Positions 17,621 to 25,171 are shown, counted from the first letter of the stretch. The stretch is 35,500 nt of DNA from Acidovorax delafieldii 2AN (GCF_000175235.1 NZ_ACQT01000022.1:1-35500), one strand, 5' to 3'. Numbers and translations: made by a program. Notes: generated by a model from the letters alone, not told the origin.

Positions 17621-18175
17621 ATGAAACTACTGATCGACTTCTTCCCTATCTTCCTGTTCTTTGCAGCATTCAAGATCTGGGGCATCTACATCGCCACCGC
17701 GGTTGCCATTGCAGCCACGGTGCTGCAGATCGGCTACCTGCGCTACAAGCACGGCAAGGTCGAACCCATGCAGTGGCTCAGCCTGGGGGTGATCGTGCTG
17801 TTTGGCGGCGCCACCCTGCTGTCGCACAGCGACACCTTCATCAAGTGGAAGCCCACCGTGCTCTACTGGCTGATGGGCAGCGCCCTGCTGGGCGGACAGC
17901 TTTTCTTTGGCAAGAATCTGCTCAAGTCCCTGATGGGCAGCCAGATGGAACTGCCCGAATCCGCCTGGCGCACCATGAACTGGAGCTGGACGGGCTTCTT
18001 CGCTGCCATGGGCGTGCTCAACCTGTGGGTGGCGTACACCTTCGACACCGACACCTGGGTCACCTTCAAGCTCTTCGGTGGCATGGGCCTGATGTTCGTT
18101 TTCGTGCTGGCCCAGGCGCTCTACCTCAGCCGCTACGTAAAAGACACCGAAGAAACCAAGGGACCCCAGGCATGA
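17621..18175 (+). CDS. yciB: YciB/IspA-family inner-membrane protein
   Basis: A 184-residue integral membrane protein with five or six hydrophobic segments, matching the YciB (septation protein A, IspZ) family, which is linked to cell-envelope synthesis and division in enterobacteria. Recognisable family features are the opening [14 protein letters not shown], the segment [18 protein letters not shown], and the [14 protein letters not shown] phrase followed by NLWVAYTF. It starts 37 bp after msrB, and its stop codon overlaps the bolA start (ATGA). The exact biochemical role of the family is unknown. Confidence 0.94.
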   Translation: MKLLIDFFPIFLFFAAFKIWGIYIATAVAIAATVLQIGYLRYKHGKVEPMQWLSLGVIVLFGGATLLSHSDTFIKWKPTVLYWLMGSALLGGQLFFGKNLLKSLMGSQMELPESAWRTMNWSWTGFFAAMGVLNLWVAYTFDTDTWVTFKLFGGMGLMFVFVLAQALYLSRYVKDTEETKGPQA

Positions 18176-18447
18176 CCAGCCTTGAAAACTCTGCCGTGGC
18201 CCCCGCCATGCGCCAGCGCCTCATCGAAAAGCTCTCGCCCACGCAGGTGGAAGTAGTGGATGAAAGCGGCGCCCATGCAGGCCACGCTGGCGCCAATGGC
18301 ACGGGCTACGGCACGCATTTCAGGGTGCGCATCGCCTCGCCTTTGTTTGCCGGCAAAGGCCGCGTAGCGCAGCACCGCCTTGTGTATGATGCGCTGCAAG
18401 AATTTATTGACCAGGGCGTTCACGCCATCGCCATTGAAGTTCTCTGA
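18172..18447 (+). CDS. bolA: BolA-family protein
   Basis: A 91-residue cytoplasmic protein of the BolA family, small alpha/beta proteins that bind monothiol glutaredoxins with an iron-sulfur cluster and affect morphology and stress response. It has the characteristic segment [20 protein letters not shown] followed by [20 protein letters not shown], which contains the helix-turn-helix-like second half. The ATG overlaps the yciB stop codon, so it is co-translated. A strong intrinsic terminator follows 17 bp after the stop. Confidence 0.93.
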   Translation: MTSLENSAVAPAMRQRLIEKLSPTQVEVVDESGAHAGHAGANGTGYGTHFRVRIASPLFAGKGRVAQHRLVYDALQEFIDQGVHAIAIEVL

Positions 18448-18464
18448 ATCGGCCCCATTTCACC

Positions 18465-18504
18465 GATTGCCAGCCGTGGGCTGGCAATCACTTTTTCATT
18501 TTTT
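18465..18504 (+). terminator. Terminator/attenuator between bolA and parvulin gene
   Basis: GATTGCCAGCC (18465-18475) and GGCTGGCAATC (18479-18489) form a perfect 11-bp stem with a GTG loop, followed by ACTTTTTCATTTTTT. The T-tract ends 10 bp before the ATG of the isomerase gene and overlaps the place where its ribosome-binding site should be. Confidence 0.9.
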
Positions 18505-18513
18505 GGATTCCGC

Positions 18514-19299
18514 ATGAAGAAACAGCTCCTGTCCGGCCTTGTGGCCGCTGCCGTGCTGGGCACGATGGCCCTGCCCGTTTCCGCCCAGAACATTGCCATC
18601 GTGAATGGCAAGGCCGTGCCCAAAGAGCGCGCCGAAGTCCTGCGGCAGCAGGTGGAGCGGTCCGGCCGCCCCGTGACCCCTGAAATGGAAGGTCAGATCA
18701 AGGAAGAAGTGATCGCCCGTGAAATTTTCATGCAGGAAGCGCAAAAGCGTGGCCTGGAGGCGTCGCCCGACTACAAGGTACAGATGGAACTGGCACGCCA
18801 GACCATCCTGATCCGCGAACTGTTCGCCGACTACCAGAAGAACAACACCGTTACCGACGCTGAAATCCAGGCCGAATACGACAAGTTCGTGGCAGCCAAC
18901 AGCGGCAAGGAATACAAAGCCAGCCATATCCTGGTGGAGAAGGAAGCCGACGCCAAGGCCATCATTGCATCCATCAAGAAGGGTGCCAAGTTCGAAGAAA
19001 TCGCCAAGAAGCAATCCAAGGATCCAGGCTCTGGCGCCAAGGGTGGCGATCTGGACTGGGCCAACCCCGCCAGCTACGTGAGCGAGTTCACCGAAGCCCT
19101 CATCAAGCTCGACAAGGGCAAGATGACCGACGCGCCGGTGAAGAGCCAGTTTGGTTGGCACGTGATCCGCCTGGACGATGTGCGCCAAGCCCAGTTGCCC
19201 AAGCTCGATGAAGTCAAGCCCCAGATCGCGCAACAGCTGCAACAGCAGAAATTGGCGAAGTTCCAGGAAGAACTGCGCGCCAAAGCCAAGGTGGAGTAA
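18514..19299 (+). CDS. Periplasmic parvulin-type peptidyl-prolyl isomerase
   Basis: A 261-residue exported foldase. The signal peptide (MKKQLLSGLV, hydrophobic core, cleavage likely after VSA at residues 22-24) is followed by a SurA/PrsA-like N-terminal helical chaperone region (about 30-125), a parvulin (PpiC) domain (about 130-225: ASHILVEKEADAKAI, GGDLDWANP, FGWHVIRLDD) and a short helical tail. It speeds proline isomerisation in periplasmic or outer-membrane proteins. Only 9 bp separate its ATG from the U-tract of the preceding terminator, so expression must come from readthrough or a promoter inside bolA. A strong terminator follows. Confidence 0.93.
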   Translation: MKKQLLSGLVAAAVLGTMALPVSAQNIAIVNGKAVPKERAEVLRQQVERSGRPVTPEMEGQIKEEVIAREIFMQEAQKRGLEASPDYKVQMELARQTILIRELFADYQKNNTVTDAEIQAEYDKFVAANSGKEYKASHILVEKEADAKAIIASIKKGAKFEEIAKKQSKDPGSGAKGGDLDWANPASYVSEFTEALIKLDKGKMTDAPVKSQFGWHVIRLDDVRQAQLPKLDEVKPQIAQQLQQQKLAKFQEELRAKAKVE

Positions 19300-19345
19300 G
19301 GCCAAAAGCGCTGAGCGTCCGAACGATTTTTCTGGCGCATTCCCT

Positions 19346-19373
19346 CAAAAACGCGGCCCAGGCCGCGTTTTTT
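19346..19373 (+). terminator. Terminator of parvulin gene
   Basis: AACGCGGC (19350-19357) and GCCGCGTT (19362-19369) pair around CCAG, followed by a T run to 19373. It lies 50 bp past the stop codon and is a classic intrinsic terminator. Confidence 0.92.
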
Positions 19374-19470
19374 ATAGGCCTGACATGGTGGCCCTGTTTG
19401 TCAAACCCATGGTGCAGGCAAGCGAGCCCCGTGGTGTCCGCTGCATACACTTCGTGTTCATGCCGGCGGC

Positions 19471-19577
19471 ACGCTGCATCAACGCTGCATCAACGCTGCA
19501 TCAACGCTGCATCAACGCTGCATCAACGCTGCATCAACGCTGCATCAACGCTGCATCAACGCTGCATCAACGCTGCA
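19471..19577. repeat. 11-bp tandem repeat, nine full copies plus partial
   Basis: The unit ACGCTGCATCA is repeated nine times without error (19471-19569), then a tenth partial copy ACGCTGCA. Read on the minus strand, the last codons and stop of the adjacent gene (CAG CGT TGA) are part of the first unit, so the array lies almost wholly in its 3' untranslated region. Perfect identity between copies implies recent slippage expansion and likely copy-number variation between strains. No spacer sequence is present. Confidence 0.97.
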
Positions 19578-20346
19578 GTAGCCAGCCGGCCGCCATCAGG
19601 CCGCCGATCAGAATCGGTTGATGCACCATGTAATAGCTGAGGCTCCAGCGGCCCAACACCGCCAGCGGTTTCAGGGCCGCCGGCACGCTCAGCGACACCA
19701 CAGGCACGGGCCGGGAAAGCATCCACTGCCCGGCCGCCACACCCCACCAGAGCACCCCCAGCCACGGCAGCACGGGAACATAGTCTTCCGTAAAGGGCTT
19801 GCGCGAGACGAGCCCCAGCCAGTTCAGGGCGCGTGTGTTGAACACCTGCGCCCAATCAGCCCCGGCACTAGCAAAAAATAGCTGAGCCCCCCACGGTAGC
19901 AGCACCGCCACACCCCCCGCGACCCACAACCAGCGGCCCCAGGCCGCCGTGCAGCGCGCCACCACCAGCATCACGGCCATGCCGTGCAGCACGCCGAAAT
20001 AGATGAAGCTCTGCGGGAACATCACCAGCGACCCGGCCGTCACCAGCACGGCACAGCCAGCAATCTGAAGCCAGCGGCGCCCAAAGCGAGCCCATCCCTG
20101 GCCCTGCTGCAGCGCAATGGCCTGGCCCAGGCCTGCGCAGAAAAGAAAAAGACTGACGATGGCGGTGCGCTGCATCGTCCAGAAAGGGTCTAGCCGGAAA
20201 TTCTGCGGCCAATAGCCAAAATGGCTGAGATCAAAGGAAAAATGGAAGGCCGTCATCCACAGCATGGCGAAGCCGCGCAGTGCGTCGACGCTGTCGTAGC
20301 GTGCGCCGTGCCTTCGTGAGAGCAATAAGGTAGATGGGGCAATCAT
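19567..20346 (-). CDS. DUF1624/heparan-acetyltransferase-like membrane protein
   Basis: A 259-residue integral membrane protein with about seven hydrophobic segments. The opening RYDSVDALRGFAMLWMTAF followed by HFSFDLSHFGYW is the signature of the heparan-alpha-glucosaminide N-acetyltransferase-like family (DUF1624), multi-spanning acyltransferases. The bacterial substrate is unknown. The start is the ATG giving MIAPSTLLLSRRHG, because the family domain begins just after; the open frame continues 66 codons upstream toward the tRNA and is not family-like. The stop codon TGA lies inside the first unit of an 11-bp tandem array, so the array cannot alter the protein unless slippage reaches the last codons. 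Confidence 0.85.
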   Translation of the reverse strand: MIAPSTLLLSRRHGARYDSVDALRGFAMLWMTAFHFSFDLSHFGYWPQNFRLDPFWTMQRTAIVSLFLFCAGLGQAIALQQGQGWARFGRRWLQIAGCAVLVTAGSLVMFPQSFIYFGVLHGMAVMLVVARCTAAWGRWLWVAGGVAVLLPWGAQLFFASAGADWAQVFNTRALNWLGLVSRKPFTEDYVPVLPWLGVLWWGVAAGQWMLSRPVPVVSLSVPAALKPLAVLGRWSLSYYMVHQPILIGGLMAAGWLLQR

Positions 20347-20503
20347 GGGGCGATAGCGGGCCACTGGACGGATAGCGTGTAGGCGAAGGTACCAAGCCAA
20401 TGCGGCCGCACGCGCAGGAGTCACTGGTAACGCGCTCGCCAGCATAGCGCGCAAAGCGACGGTGCCGGTCCAGCGGAAGGTGAGGCGCCCTGACCCAGCC
20501 AGT

Positions 20504-20537
20504 AAAAAAGGGCTTGCAGCATCTGCTGCAAGCCCTT
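20504..20537 (-). terminator. Terminator of tRNA-Pro
   Basis: On the minus strand a 13-bp perfect stem (20508-20520 with 20525-20537, AAGGGCTTGCAGC) with a 4-nt loop is followed by a T run (A run 20504-20509 on the plus strand). It begins 7 bp past the CCA end of the tRNA. Confidence 0.93.
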
Positions 20538-20544
20538 CAAACAA

Positions 20545-20621
20545 TGGTCGGAGCGGCGGGATTCGAACTCGCGACCCTCTGCTCCCAAAGCAGATGCGCT
20601 ACCAGGCTGCGCTACGCTCCG
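20545..20621 (-). tRNA. tRNA-Pro (anticodon TGG)
   Basis: A 77-nt cloverleaf with encoded CCA end. The acceptor stem is CGGAGCG/CGCTCCG; the D arm contains AGCGCAGCCTGGTAGCGC; the anticodon stem CTGCT closes the loop with anticodon TGG, reading CCN/CCA proline codons; the T arm has the GTTCGAATC consensus. A strong terminator follows. There is no sign of an integrated element at its 3' end. Confidence 0.97.
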
Positions 20622-20630
20622 ACAACTGGT

Positions 20631-20636
20631 ATTCTA
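20631..20636 (-). promoter_or_regulatory. -10 box of tRNA-Pro promoter
   Basis: TAGAAT on the minus strand, 9 bp before the mature tRNA 5' end, fits a sigma-70 -10 box. A matching -35 at the standard spacing is poor (CCGAAA). Confidence 0.45.
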
Positions 20637-20827
20637 ACCCGAATTTCTACCTATTTCGGCACAAACCGGTTTCTTTTCGAGAACTCGCTGCAGGGGGTAA
20701 AAACCTGCCAAGTGCACCACTGAAAAATGCCAGATAGAAGCCGGGGTATGGATGGGAAAAGCCCGTCTTTGTGCCACCGACAGAGATCGATGCCTGACAA
20801 AGCCGCCGGCACACGCGAATCGACAAA

Positions 20828-21076
20828 TCAGCGGCTGGAGGGACCCGGGCCGCGGCCTGCCAGATGGCGGAAGGTGATGCGCCCCTTGGTCAGGTCATAG
20901 GGTGACATTTCAAGCGATACCTTGTCACCCGCCAGAATACGAATGTGGTGCTTGCGCATTTTGCCGCCCGTGTAGGCGATCAGTTGGTGACCATTTTCCA
21001 GCGTCACGCGAAAACGCGAGTCGGGCAAGACTTCGGTCACGGAGCCTTGCATTTCAATCAGTTCTTCTTTGGCCAT
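20828..21076 (-). CDS. infA: Translation initiation factor IF-1
   Basis: An 82-residue S1/OB-fold protein that binds the ribosomal A site during initiation. The family phrases [40 protein letters not shown] and TKGRITFRH are clear. It is about 10 residues longer than the common 72-residue IF-1, owing to a Gly/Pro/Ser/Arg-rich tail. It stands alone, away from any ribosomal-protein genes. Burkholderiales genomes often carry a second IF-1 gene of this longer type, so this is probably the paralog and not the ribosomal-operon copy. The start follows an AAGAGAT ribosome-binding sequence. Confidence 0.93.
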   Translation of the reverse strand: MAKEELIEMQGSVTEVLPDSRFRVTLENGHQLIAYTGGKMRKHHIRILAGDKVSLEMSPYDLTKGRITFRHLAGRGPGPSSR

Positions 21077-21305
21077 GGTTATCTCTTAAAAACAAATATT
21101 TCTGTGGTTGGCGCGCCAGCACATCGTGCATCCACAACCGCCGTTACCGTGCCTGCGGAAGGCTCGGGGCACGGTGCTTTGCGGGCGGGGGAGTCGCTGC
21201 ACCCGGGGCGCAGATCAGAAAAGAGGCCGGGGGAGACGGCTTCAATGGACAGGCGAGGCGCTGTGCATGAGCCTGTCAATTGTAGCGCGATGTCTCCCAG
21301 TGTGC

Positions 21306-22532
21306 CTATGCCGGGGCAACAGAGTGCCCGCCCCGCGCGGACGCGGCGTCTTCAGGAATCTGCAGGGCCGTGGCAAGCGTGCGCACCAGATCGGTCTGGG
21401 TAATGATGCCGACCAGCCGCTGCTGCGGATTCACAATGGGAATGTGGTGGTGCCCCCCATGCGAAAACAGGGGGACCAGATCCATGGCATGCAGGCCCTC
21501 TTCCACGACCTGCACCGGGTGCGACATGATCTCGCGCACCAGCGATGGCTGGGCGCCGCGCCCCATCACAAGGGTACGCAACCGCTGCCCCAACCCTTCA
21601 TGCAGATCCAGGTTGGCCAGCCGCATGAAGTCGGCCACGGTGACAATGCCTACCACCTGGCGGTGTGCGTCAACCACTGGAAGCGCCTTCACCTGTTGGC
21701 CGCGCATCAGTGCCCAGGCATCCTTGAGCGACACCCCGGCTTCGACGGCAAAGGGCGGCTTGGACATGATGTCGGCGCAGCGCAACTCGCCCAGCGTACG
21801 CTGAAAAGCCGCACGCCCGGCCAACTGCAACAAGCCCTCGAGGTCTTCACGGCTCACATCCAGAAGCTGGTTGTAATGGGACAGGGCGGCATCCACATCC
21901 GAAGCGCTGAAATGCCCCGACGCCGGCCCTTGGGCCGACCCGCCACGCCCCCGCTGCGGGTGCGGGTAGTGGCGGCCCGTGAGCGCGTTGTAAGCCATCC
22001 CCACCGCCACCAGAACCACGGCATTGAAGCAAATGGGGAACGCCGCCAGGTGCAGCGCATTGCCTTGGGCCATCACCACATAAAGTGCCATGGCGCCGCC
22101 CGGAGGGTGCAGGCAGCGCAGGGGTACCATCAGCGCCAGGGCCAGCCCTACGGCCAGCGCCCCGGCAATGGCGGGGTCGGGCACCAGCGCCACGCACGCC
22201 CCGCCCACCAGCGCAGACAGCGTACTGCCGCCCACCACGGGCCAAGGCTGGGCCAGCGGGCTGGACGGCATGCCGAACACGAGGATGGCACTGGCCCCGA
22301 GCGAGGCCACCATCCAGGGGCCGGCCGCATGGTCCACCGCCCACCACCGGCTCAGCAGCGCGGTGAGCAAGACGCCGAGGGCGGCCCCGGCAATCACCCG
22401 CAAACGTTCGCGGCCGTCGATACCCACCGGGGCAGGCCAGAAGTGGCGCAGCCAGCGCACCAGCCGGTCGGTGACGGAAGCGGACGGGGGAACAGGATCA
22501 GGGGAAAGTCGACCGGAATCTGGAAGAGGCAT
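21306..22532 (-). CDS. HPP-family membrane protein with two CBS domains
   Basis: A 408-residue protein. After a short cytoplasmic N terminus, four or so membrane segments (about 45-185) form the HPP domain, with the namesake HPPGG motif in LRCLHPPGGAMALYV. The C-terminal half (about 245-390) has two CBS modules (CADIMSKPPFAVEAG to VGIVTVADFMRL; VREIMSHPVQVVEEG to LVGIITQTDLVRT), which usually bind adenosyl ligands. HPP proteins have been linked to nitrite or other anion transport; the CBS pair suggests regulation by cell energy state. The ATG is taken at MPLPDSGRL. The frame is open for 208 more codons upstream, but those are not protein-like. Confidence 0.88.
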   Translation of the reverse strand: MPLPDSGRLSPDPVPPSASVTDRLVRWLRHFWPAPVGIDGRERLRVIAGAALGVLLTALLSRWWAVDHAAGPWMVASLGASAILVFGMPSSPLAQPWPVVGGSTLSALVGGACVALVPDPAIAGALAVGLALALMVPLRCLHPPGGAMALYVVMAQGNALHLAAFPICFNAVVLVAVGMAYNALTGRHYPHPQRGRGGSAQGPASGHFSASDVDAALSHYNQLLDVSREDLEGLLQLAGRAAFQRTLGELRCADIMSKPPFAVEAGVSLKDAWALMRGQQVKALPVVDAHRQVVGIVTVADFMRLANLDLHEGLGQRLRTLVMGRGAQPSLVREIMSHPVQVVEEGLHAMDLVPLFSHGGHHHIPIVNPQQRLVGIITQTDLVRTLATALQIPEDAASARGGHSVAPA

Positions 22533-22717
22533 GGTGCTGTGGCAGAGCGCTTTGGCACCAACGCACCGCAGCCTGTCGTGTCGCGCCCAGATCAGTGTCC
22601 GCCACATACGGACACCCCCTCTGGACTGGGCCAGTATTCTGCCGCAGCCGTCCCGGCCCCGCTGTGTGAGGACGCGATAACCCCGCAGGGCGGCCACCAG
22701 ACGCCTCCCGCAGGGCG

Positions 22718-22742
22718 AAAAAAGTCCGCTACCACCTCGGAC
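22718..22742 (-). terminator. Minus-strand terminator-like hairpin T2
   Basis: On the minus strand, stem GTCCG/CGGAC with a 9-nt loop is followed by TTTTTT (A run 22718-22723). The stem is short but the U-tract is clean. It faces leftward, toward the HPP-CBS gene. Confidence 0.5.
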
Positions 22743-22744
22743 GC

Positions 22745-22770
22745 AAAAAAACCGCACCCACCCTCGGTGC
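22745..22770 (-). terminator. Minus-strand terminator-like hairpin T1
   Basis: On the minus strand, stem GCACC/GGTGC with a 7-nt loop is followed by GG and seven T (A run 22745-22751). It lies just upstream of T2, so two terminator-like elements are in tandem. Confidence 0.5.
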
Positions 22771-22985
22771 CAGGCAGCAACGGGCTGGAACGGCCACGGC
22801 ACGGCGGTGCCGGTAATGCAGGCACTTGGCAACGGGGGCGCACCCAGGGAGCGAGCCCTCCTCGCCCCTCGCGAGAAAACGGGCTGGGCTGGACGCTCTC
22901 CCACCCACAGGCCAGCTCCGCACGCAGCGCTGCATCTCCGGCACTGCCTGTGCCTCGCGAAGAATGGCACTGCCGCCAATCCCGA

Positions 22986-23013
22986 TTCCAGCACAGGAGC
23001 TGGCCGATAGAAT
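22986..23013 (+). promoter_or_regulatory. Probable psd promoter
   Basis: TTCCAG (22986-22991), 16-bp spacer, TAGAAT (23008-23013), about 30 bp before the psd GTG start. A 5-bp inverted repeat CCAGC/GCTGG lies across the -35 and spacer. A GAGG ribosome-binding site follows at 23031-23034. Confidence 0.4.
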
Positions 23014-23043
23014 TGAACGCTTTCGTCATCGAGGGGTGCGCCC

Positions 23044-23895
23044 GTGTCCGATCGTCTGGCGGTTCTGCCGCAATACCTCATGCCCAAGCGGGCCCTGACC
23101 ACGCTGGCCGGCAAGTTCGCTTCGGCCGAGCTGGGCGGCGTGACCACATCGGTCATTCGCCGCTTTGTGGCGCGCTACAACGTGAACATGGGCGAGGCTG
23201 CCAATCCCGATGTGGCGAGCTACGCATCCTTCAACGATTTTTTCACGCGCGCGCTCCGGCCCGATGCGCGGCCGCTGGCCCTTGCCGACCTGATCTGCCC
23301 GGTCGATGGTGCCATCAGCCAGTTCGGAAGCGTTGAGAAGGATCAGATCTTCCAGGCCAAGGGGCACCGTTATTCGACGACGGCCCTGGTCGGTGGCGAC
23401 GCGGGCCTCGCTGCACGGTTTGACCACGGGCACTTCGCCACGCTGTACCTGAGCCCGCGCGACTACCACCGCATCCACATGCCCTGCGCGGGCCGGCTCA
23501 CGCGCATGGTGCATGTGCCCGGCGACCTCTTTTCCGTCAATCCCGTCACGGCCCGCGGCGTGCCGGGCCTGTTTGCGCGCAACGAACGCGTGGTGTGCGT
23601 CTTTGAAGGAGACCATGGGCGCTTCGTGCTGGTGCTGGTAGGCGCCACCATCGTCGGCAGCATGGCCACCGTGTGGCACGGCCAGGTGAACCCGCCGCGC
23701 ACGGGGCAGTTGCGCACATGGGATTACGCGCCTGGCCAGGTCAGCCTGCAGCAGGGCGAGGAGATGGGGCGTTTTCTGCTGGGATCAACCGTGGTGATGC
23801 TCTTCCCCACAGGCCCGCTGCGCTTCAATTCCGAATGGACGCCGGCCCGGCCCATCCGCTTGGGCGAAGCCATGGCGCAGTACGTGTCCGACTGA
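23044..23895 (+). CDS. psd: Phosphatidylserine decarboxylase
   Basis: A 283-residue membrane-associated enzyme that converts phosphatidylserine to phosphatidylethanolamine with a self-generated pyruvoyl group. The self-cleavage site LGST is at 246-249 (Ser248 becomes the pyruvoyl), and Asp88 (PVDG) and His144 (RIHMP) complete the maturation triad. Length and motif positions match the E. coli-type enzyme (class I). The start is GTG at 23044 with a GAGG ribosome-binding site 9 bp upstream; no ATG lies closer to the family start. No other phospholipid genes are nearby. Confidence 0.96.
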   Translation: MSDRLAVLPQYLMPKRALTTLAGKFASAELGGVTTSVIRRFVARYNVNMGEAANPDVASYASFNDFFTRALRPDARPLALADLICPVDGAISQFGSVEKDQIFQAKGHRYSTTALVGGDAGLAARFDHGHFATLYLSPRDYHRIHMPCAGRLTRMVHVPGDLFSVNPVTARGVPGLFARNERVVCVFEGDHGRFVLVLVGATIVGSMATVWHGQVNPPRTGQLRTWDYAPGQVSLQQGEEMGRFLLGSTVVMLFPTGPLRFNSEWTPARPIRLGEAMAQYVSD

Positions 23896-23975
23896 CTTGT
23901 GCATCCGCTTTCGCGGTACCAAGCGCCACCGTACGGCCCGTGGTCGCGGGCGTTCGGGCATGTCGGCCGGGACAG

Positions 23976-24185
23976 TCAGAAGTGGTCAGGAACCCGGGTG
24001 AGCACAAAGGCGGTGGGTGCCAGCGTCAGCAAGTCCGGGTGCACCGGAATCTCATGACCCACCAGGTAGACGCTCAAGGCGTTGCGCCGGATGGCGACAT
24101 GGCTCACCGTCTCGCGCTTTTGCCTGAACTGCACCGAAACGCCCGCCTTGAACAGGGGCATGTAATAAAAAGCCGCATCGTCCAT
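23976..24185 (-). CDS. Small uncharacterised protein
   Basis: A 69-residue soluble protein I do not recognise by name. It reads as real: mixed hydrophobic/charged pattern (VSVQFRQKRETVSHVAIRRN, then YLVGHEIPVHPDLLTLAPTAF), no low-complexity bias, and a GGAAGGGG ribosome-binding-like run about 10 bp before the ATG. It is predicted to be mostly beta-strand. It lies convergent to psd and after the hut operon, with no clear partner. Its function cannot be inferred. Confidence 0.55.
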   Translation of the reverse strand: MDDAAFYYMPLFKAGVSVQFRQKRETVSHVAIRRNALSVYLVGHEIPVHPDLLTLAPTAFVLTRVPDHF

Positions 24186-24322
24186 CGTAGTGCGGCCCCT
24201 TCCGCGTTGGCATGATCTGCACTGCGCTCCCCAGTGCAGCGCATGTGTCCGATCCTAGCACCCGGCACCGCCACTAGAGCGCCAATACCCTCTGCGCCCC
24301 GCGTCCAGAGGCTGCGCAGGCG

Positions 24323-25141
24323 TCATTGTTCCGCGTGGGACGACGCAAAGGCAAGCGCTGCCTCCAGCATGCGGCGCAGATGTGGCTGCACCCGGGCGGC
24401 CACCTCGGGCAGGTAATGGAACGGCAGAGCCTCCTGCATGTAGCTGCACTGCGTCATCTCCAACTGAACGGCGTGCACGCCCTGCCCCGGCTGGCCGTAG
24501 TGGCGCGTGATGTGCCCGCCCTTGAAACGGCCGTTGAGCACGGCGGTGTAGCCCTCGGCATCCTTGGCGATGGCAAGCAGTTGCTGGGCCAGGGCCTCAT
24601 CGCAGCTTTCGCCGTTGGCCGTGCCCAGGTTCAGGTCCGGCAGCTTGCCCTCGAAGAAGCGCGGCAGCACCGAACGGATCGAATGCGCATCCCACAGCAC
24701 TGCCACCCCGTGCCGGGCGCGGATGCGGTCGAGCTCGGCGCGCAACTGCGCGTGGTAGGGCGCCCAAACCGCCTCGCGCCGCGCCGCCGTCTCGGCCTCG
24801 TCCGGCACATCGCCGCGTGCGTAGATGGGCGTGTCGTCAAACGTGTCCACGGGGCACAGGCCGGTGACGCTCTGGCCGGGATACAGGCTGGCGCCGTCGG
24901 GCGGACGGTTCAGGTCCACCACATAGCGCGAATGCGTGGCCACCAGCACGGAGGCGCCCATGTCCTTGGCAAACGCGTACAGGCGTTCCATATGCCAGTC
25001 GGTGTCGGGCACGTGGCGGGCGTCTTCGGTGAAGCGCGCCGCCAAGGCGGGCGGCACATAGGTGCCGGCGTGGGGCATGGACACCAGCAGCGGCTGCGTG
25101 CCCTGCTGAAAAACGAAGGGAGGGGGGGCGATGTCGGTCAT
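24323..25141 (-). CDS. hutG: N-formylglutamate deformylase HutG
   Basis: A 272-residue cytoplasmic zinc hydrolase that splits N-formyl-L-glutamate into glutamate and formate, the final step of the five-step histidine pathway. Family features visible are MPHAGTYVP near residue 22, DTDWHMERLY, VDLNRPPDG, WDAHSIRS and a late GVHAVQLEMTQCSYM. Normal length. It is the last gene of the hut operon, 30 bp after hutF, and its presence with hutF shows the route passes through formylglutamate with release of ammonia and not formamide. No clear terminator follows, only a weak CCTCTG/CAGAGG repeat at 24289-24311. Confidence 0.95.
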   Translation of the reverse strand: MTDIAPPPFVFQQGTQPLLVSMPHAGTYVPPALAARFTEDARHVPDTDWHMERLYAFAKDMGASVLVATHSRYVVDLNRPPDGASLYPGQSVTGLCPVDTFDDTPIYARGDVPDEAETAARREAVWAPYHAQLRAELDRIRARHGVAVLWDAHSIRSVLPRFFEGKLPDLNLGTANGESCDEALAQQLLAIAKDAEGYTAVLNGRFKGGHITRHYGQPGQGVHAVQLEMTQCSYMQEALPFHYLPEVAARVQPHLRRMLEAALAFASSHAEQ

Positions 25142-25171
25142 GGCGGTGGCAAATACAAGGGAGGGAACAGG

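Larger units (their letters stand above)
22533..23043. other. 511-bp gap between HPP-CBS gene and psd
   Basis: No convincing protein gene is seen; open frames here are low-complexity Pro/Arg/Ala shadows. It holds the divergent control region for the HPP-CBS gene (minus) and psd (plus), two minus-strand terminator-like hairpins (22718-22770), and a CTCGCCCCTCGCGAGAAAACGGGC segment resembling dispersed intergenic palindromes. Confidence 0.5.

Noticed and set aside
19471-19577. CRISPR array
   Set aside because: Units are 11 bp, directly adjacent and without spacers; there are no cas genes. It is a simple tandem repeat.
19398-19640. Plus-strand frames with repeated INAASTLHQRC peptides
   Set aside because: They are translations of the 11-bp DNA repeat with no start signal or family; the repeat lies in the 3' region of the opposite-strand gene.
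20545-20621. tRNA-Pro as an integration site
   Set aside because: No integrase, no direct repeat of the tRNA 3' end and no composition change are seen on either side.
22592-23029. 145-codon minus-strand frame upstream of the HPP-CBS gene
   Set aside because: Low-complexity translation crosses two terminator-like T runs; no family features. The region is better explained as non-coding.
21108-23336. A 742-codon plus-strand open frame across the HPP-CBS gene and psd start
   Set aside because: It is antisense to a clear membrane/CBS protein, is dominated by His/Arg/Gly/Pro/Ala, has no recognisable domain, and is explained by high-GC third positions.
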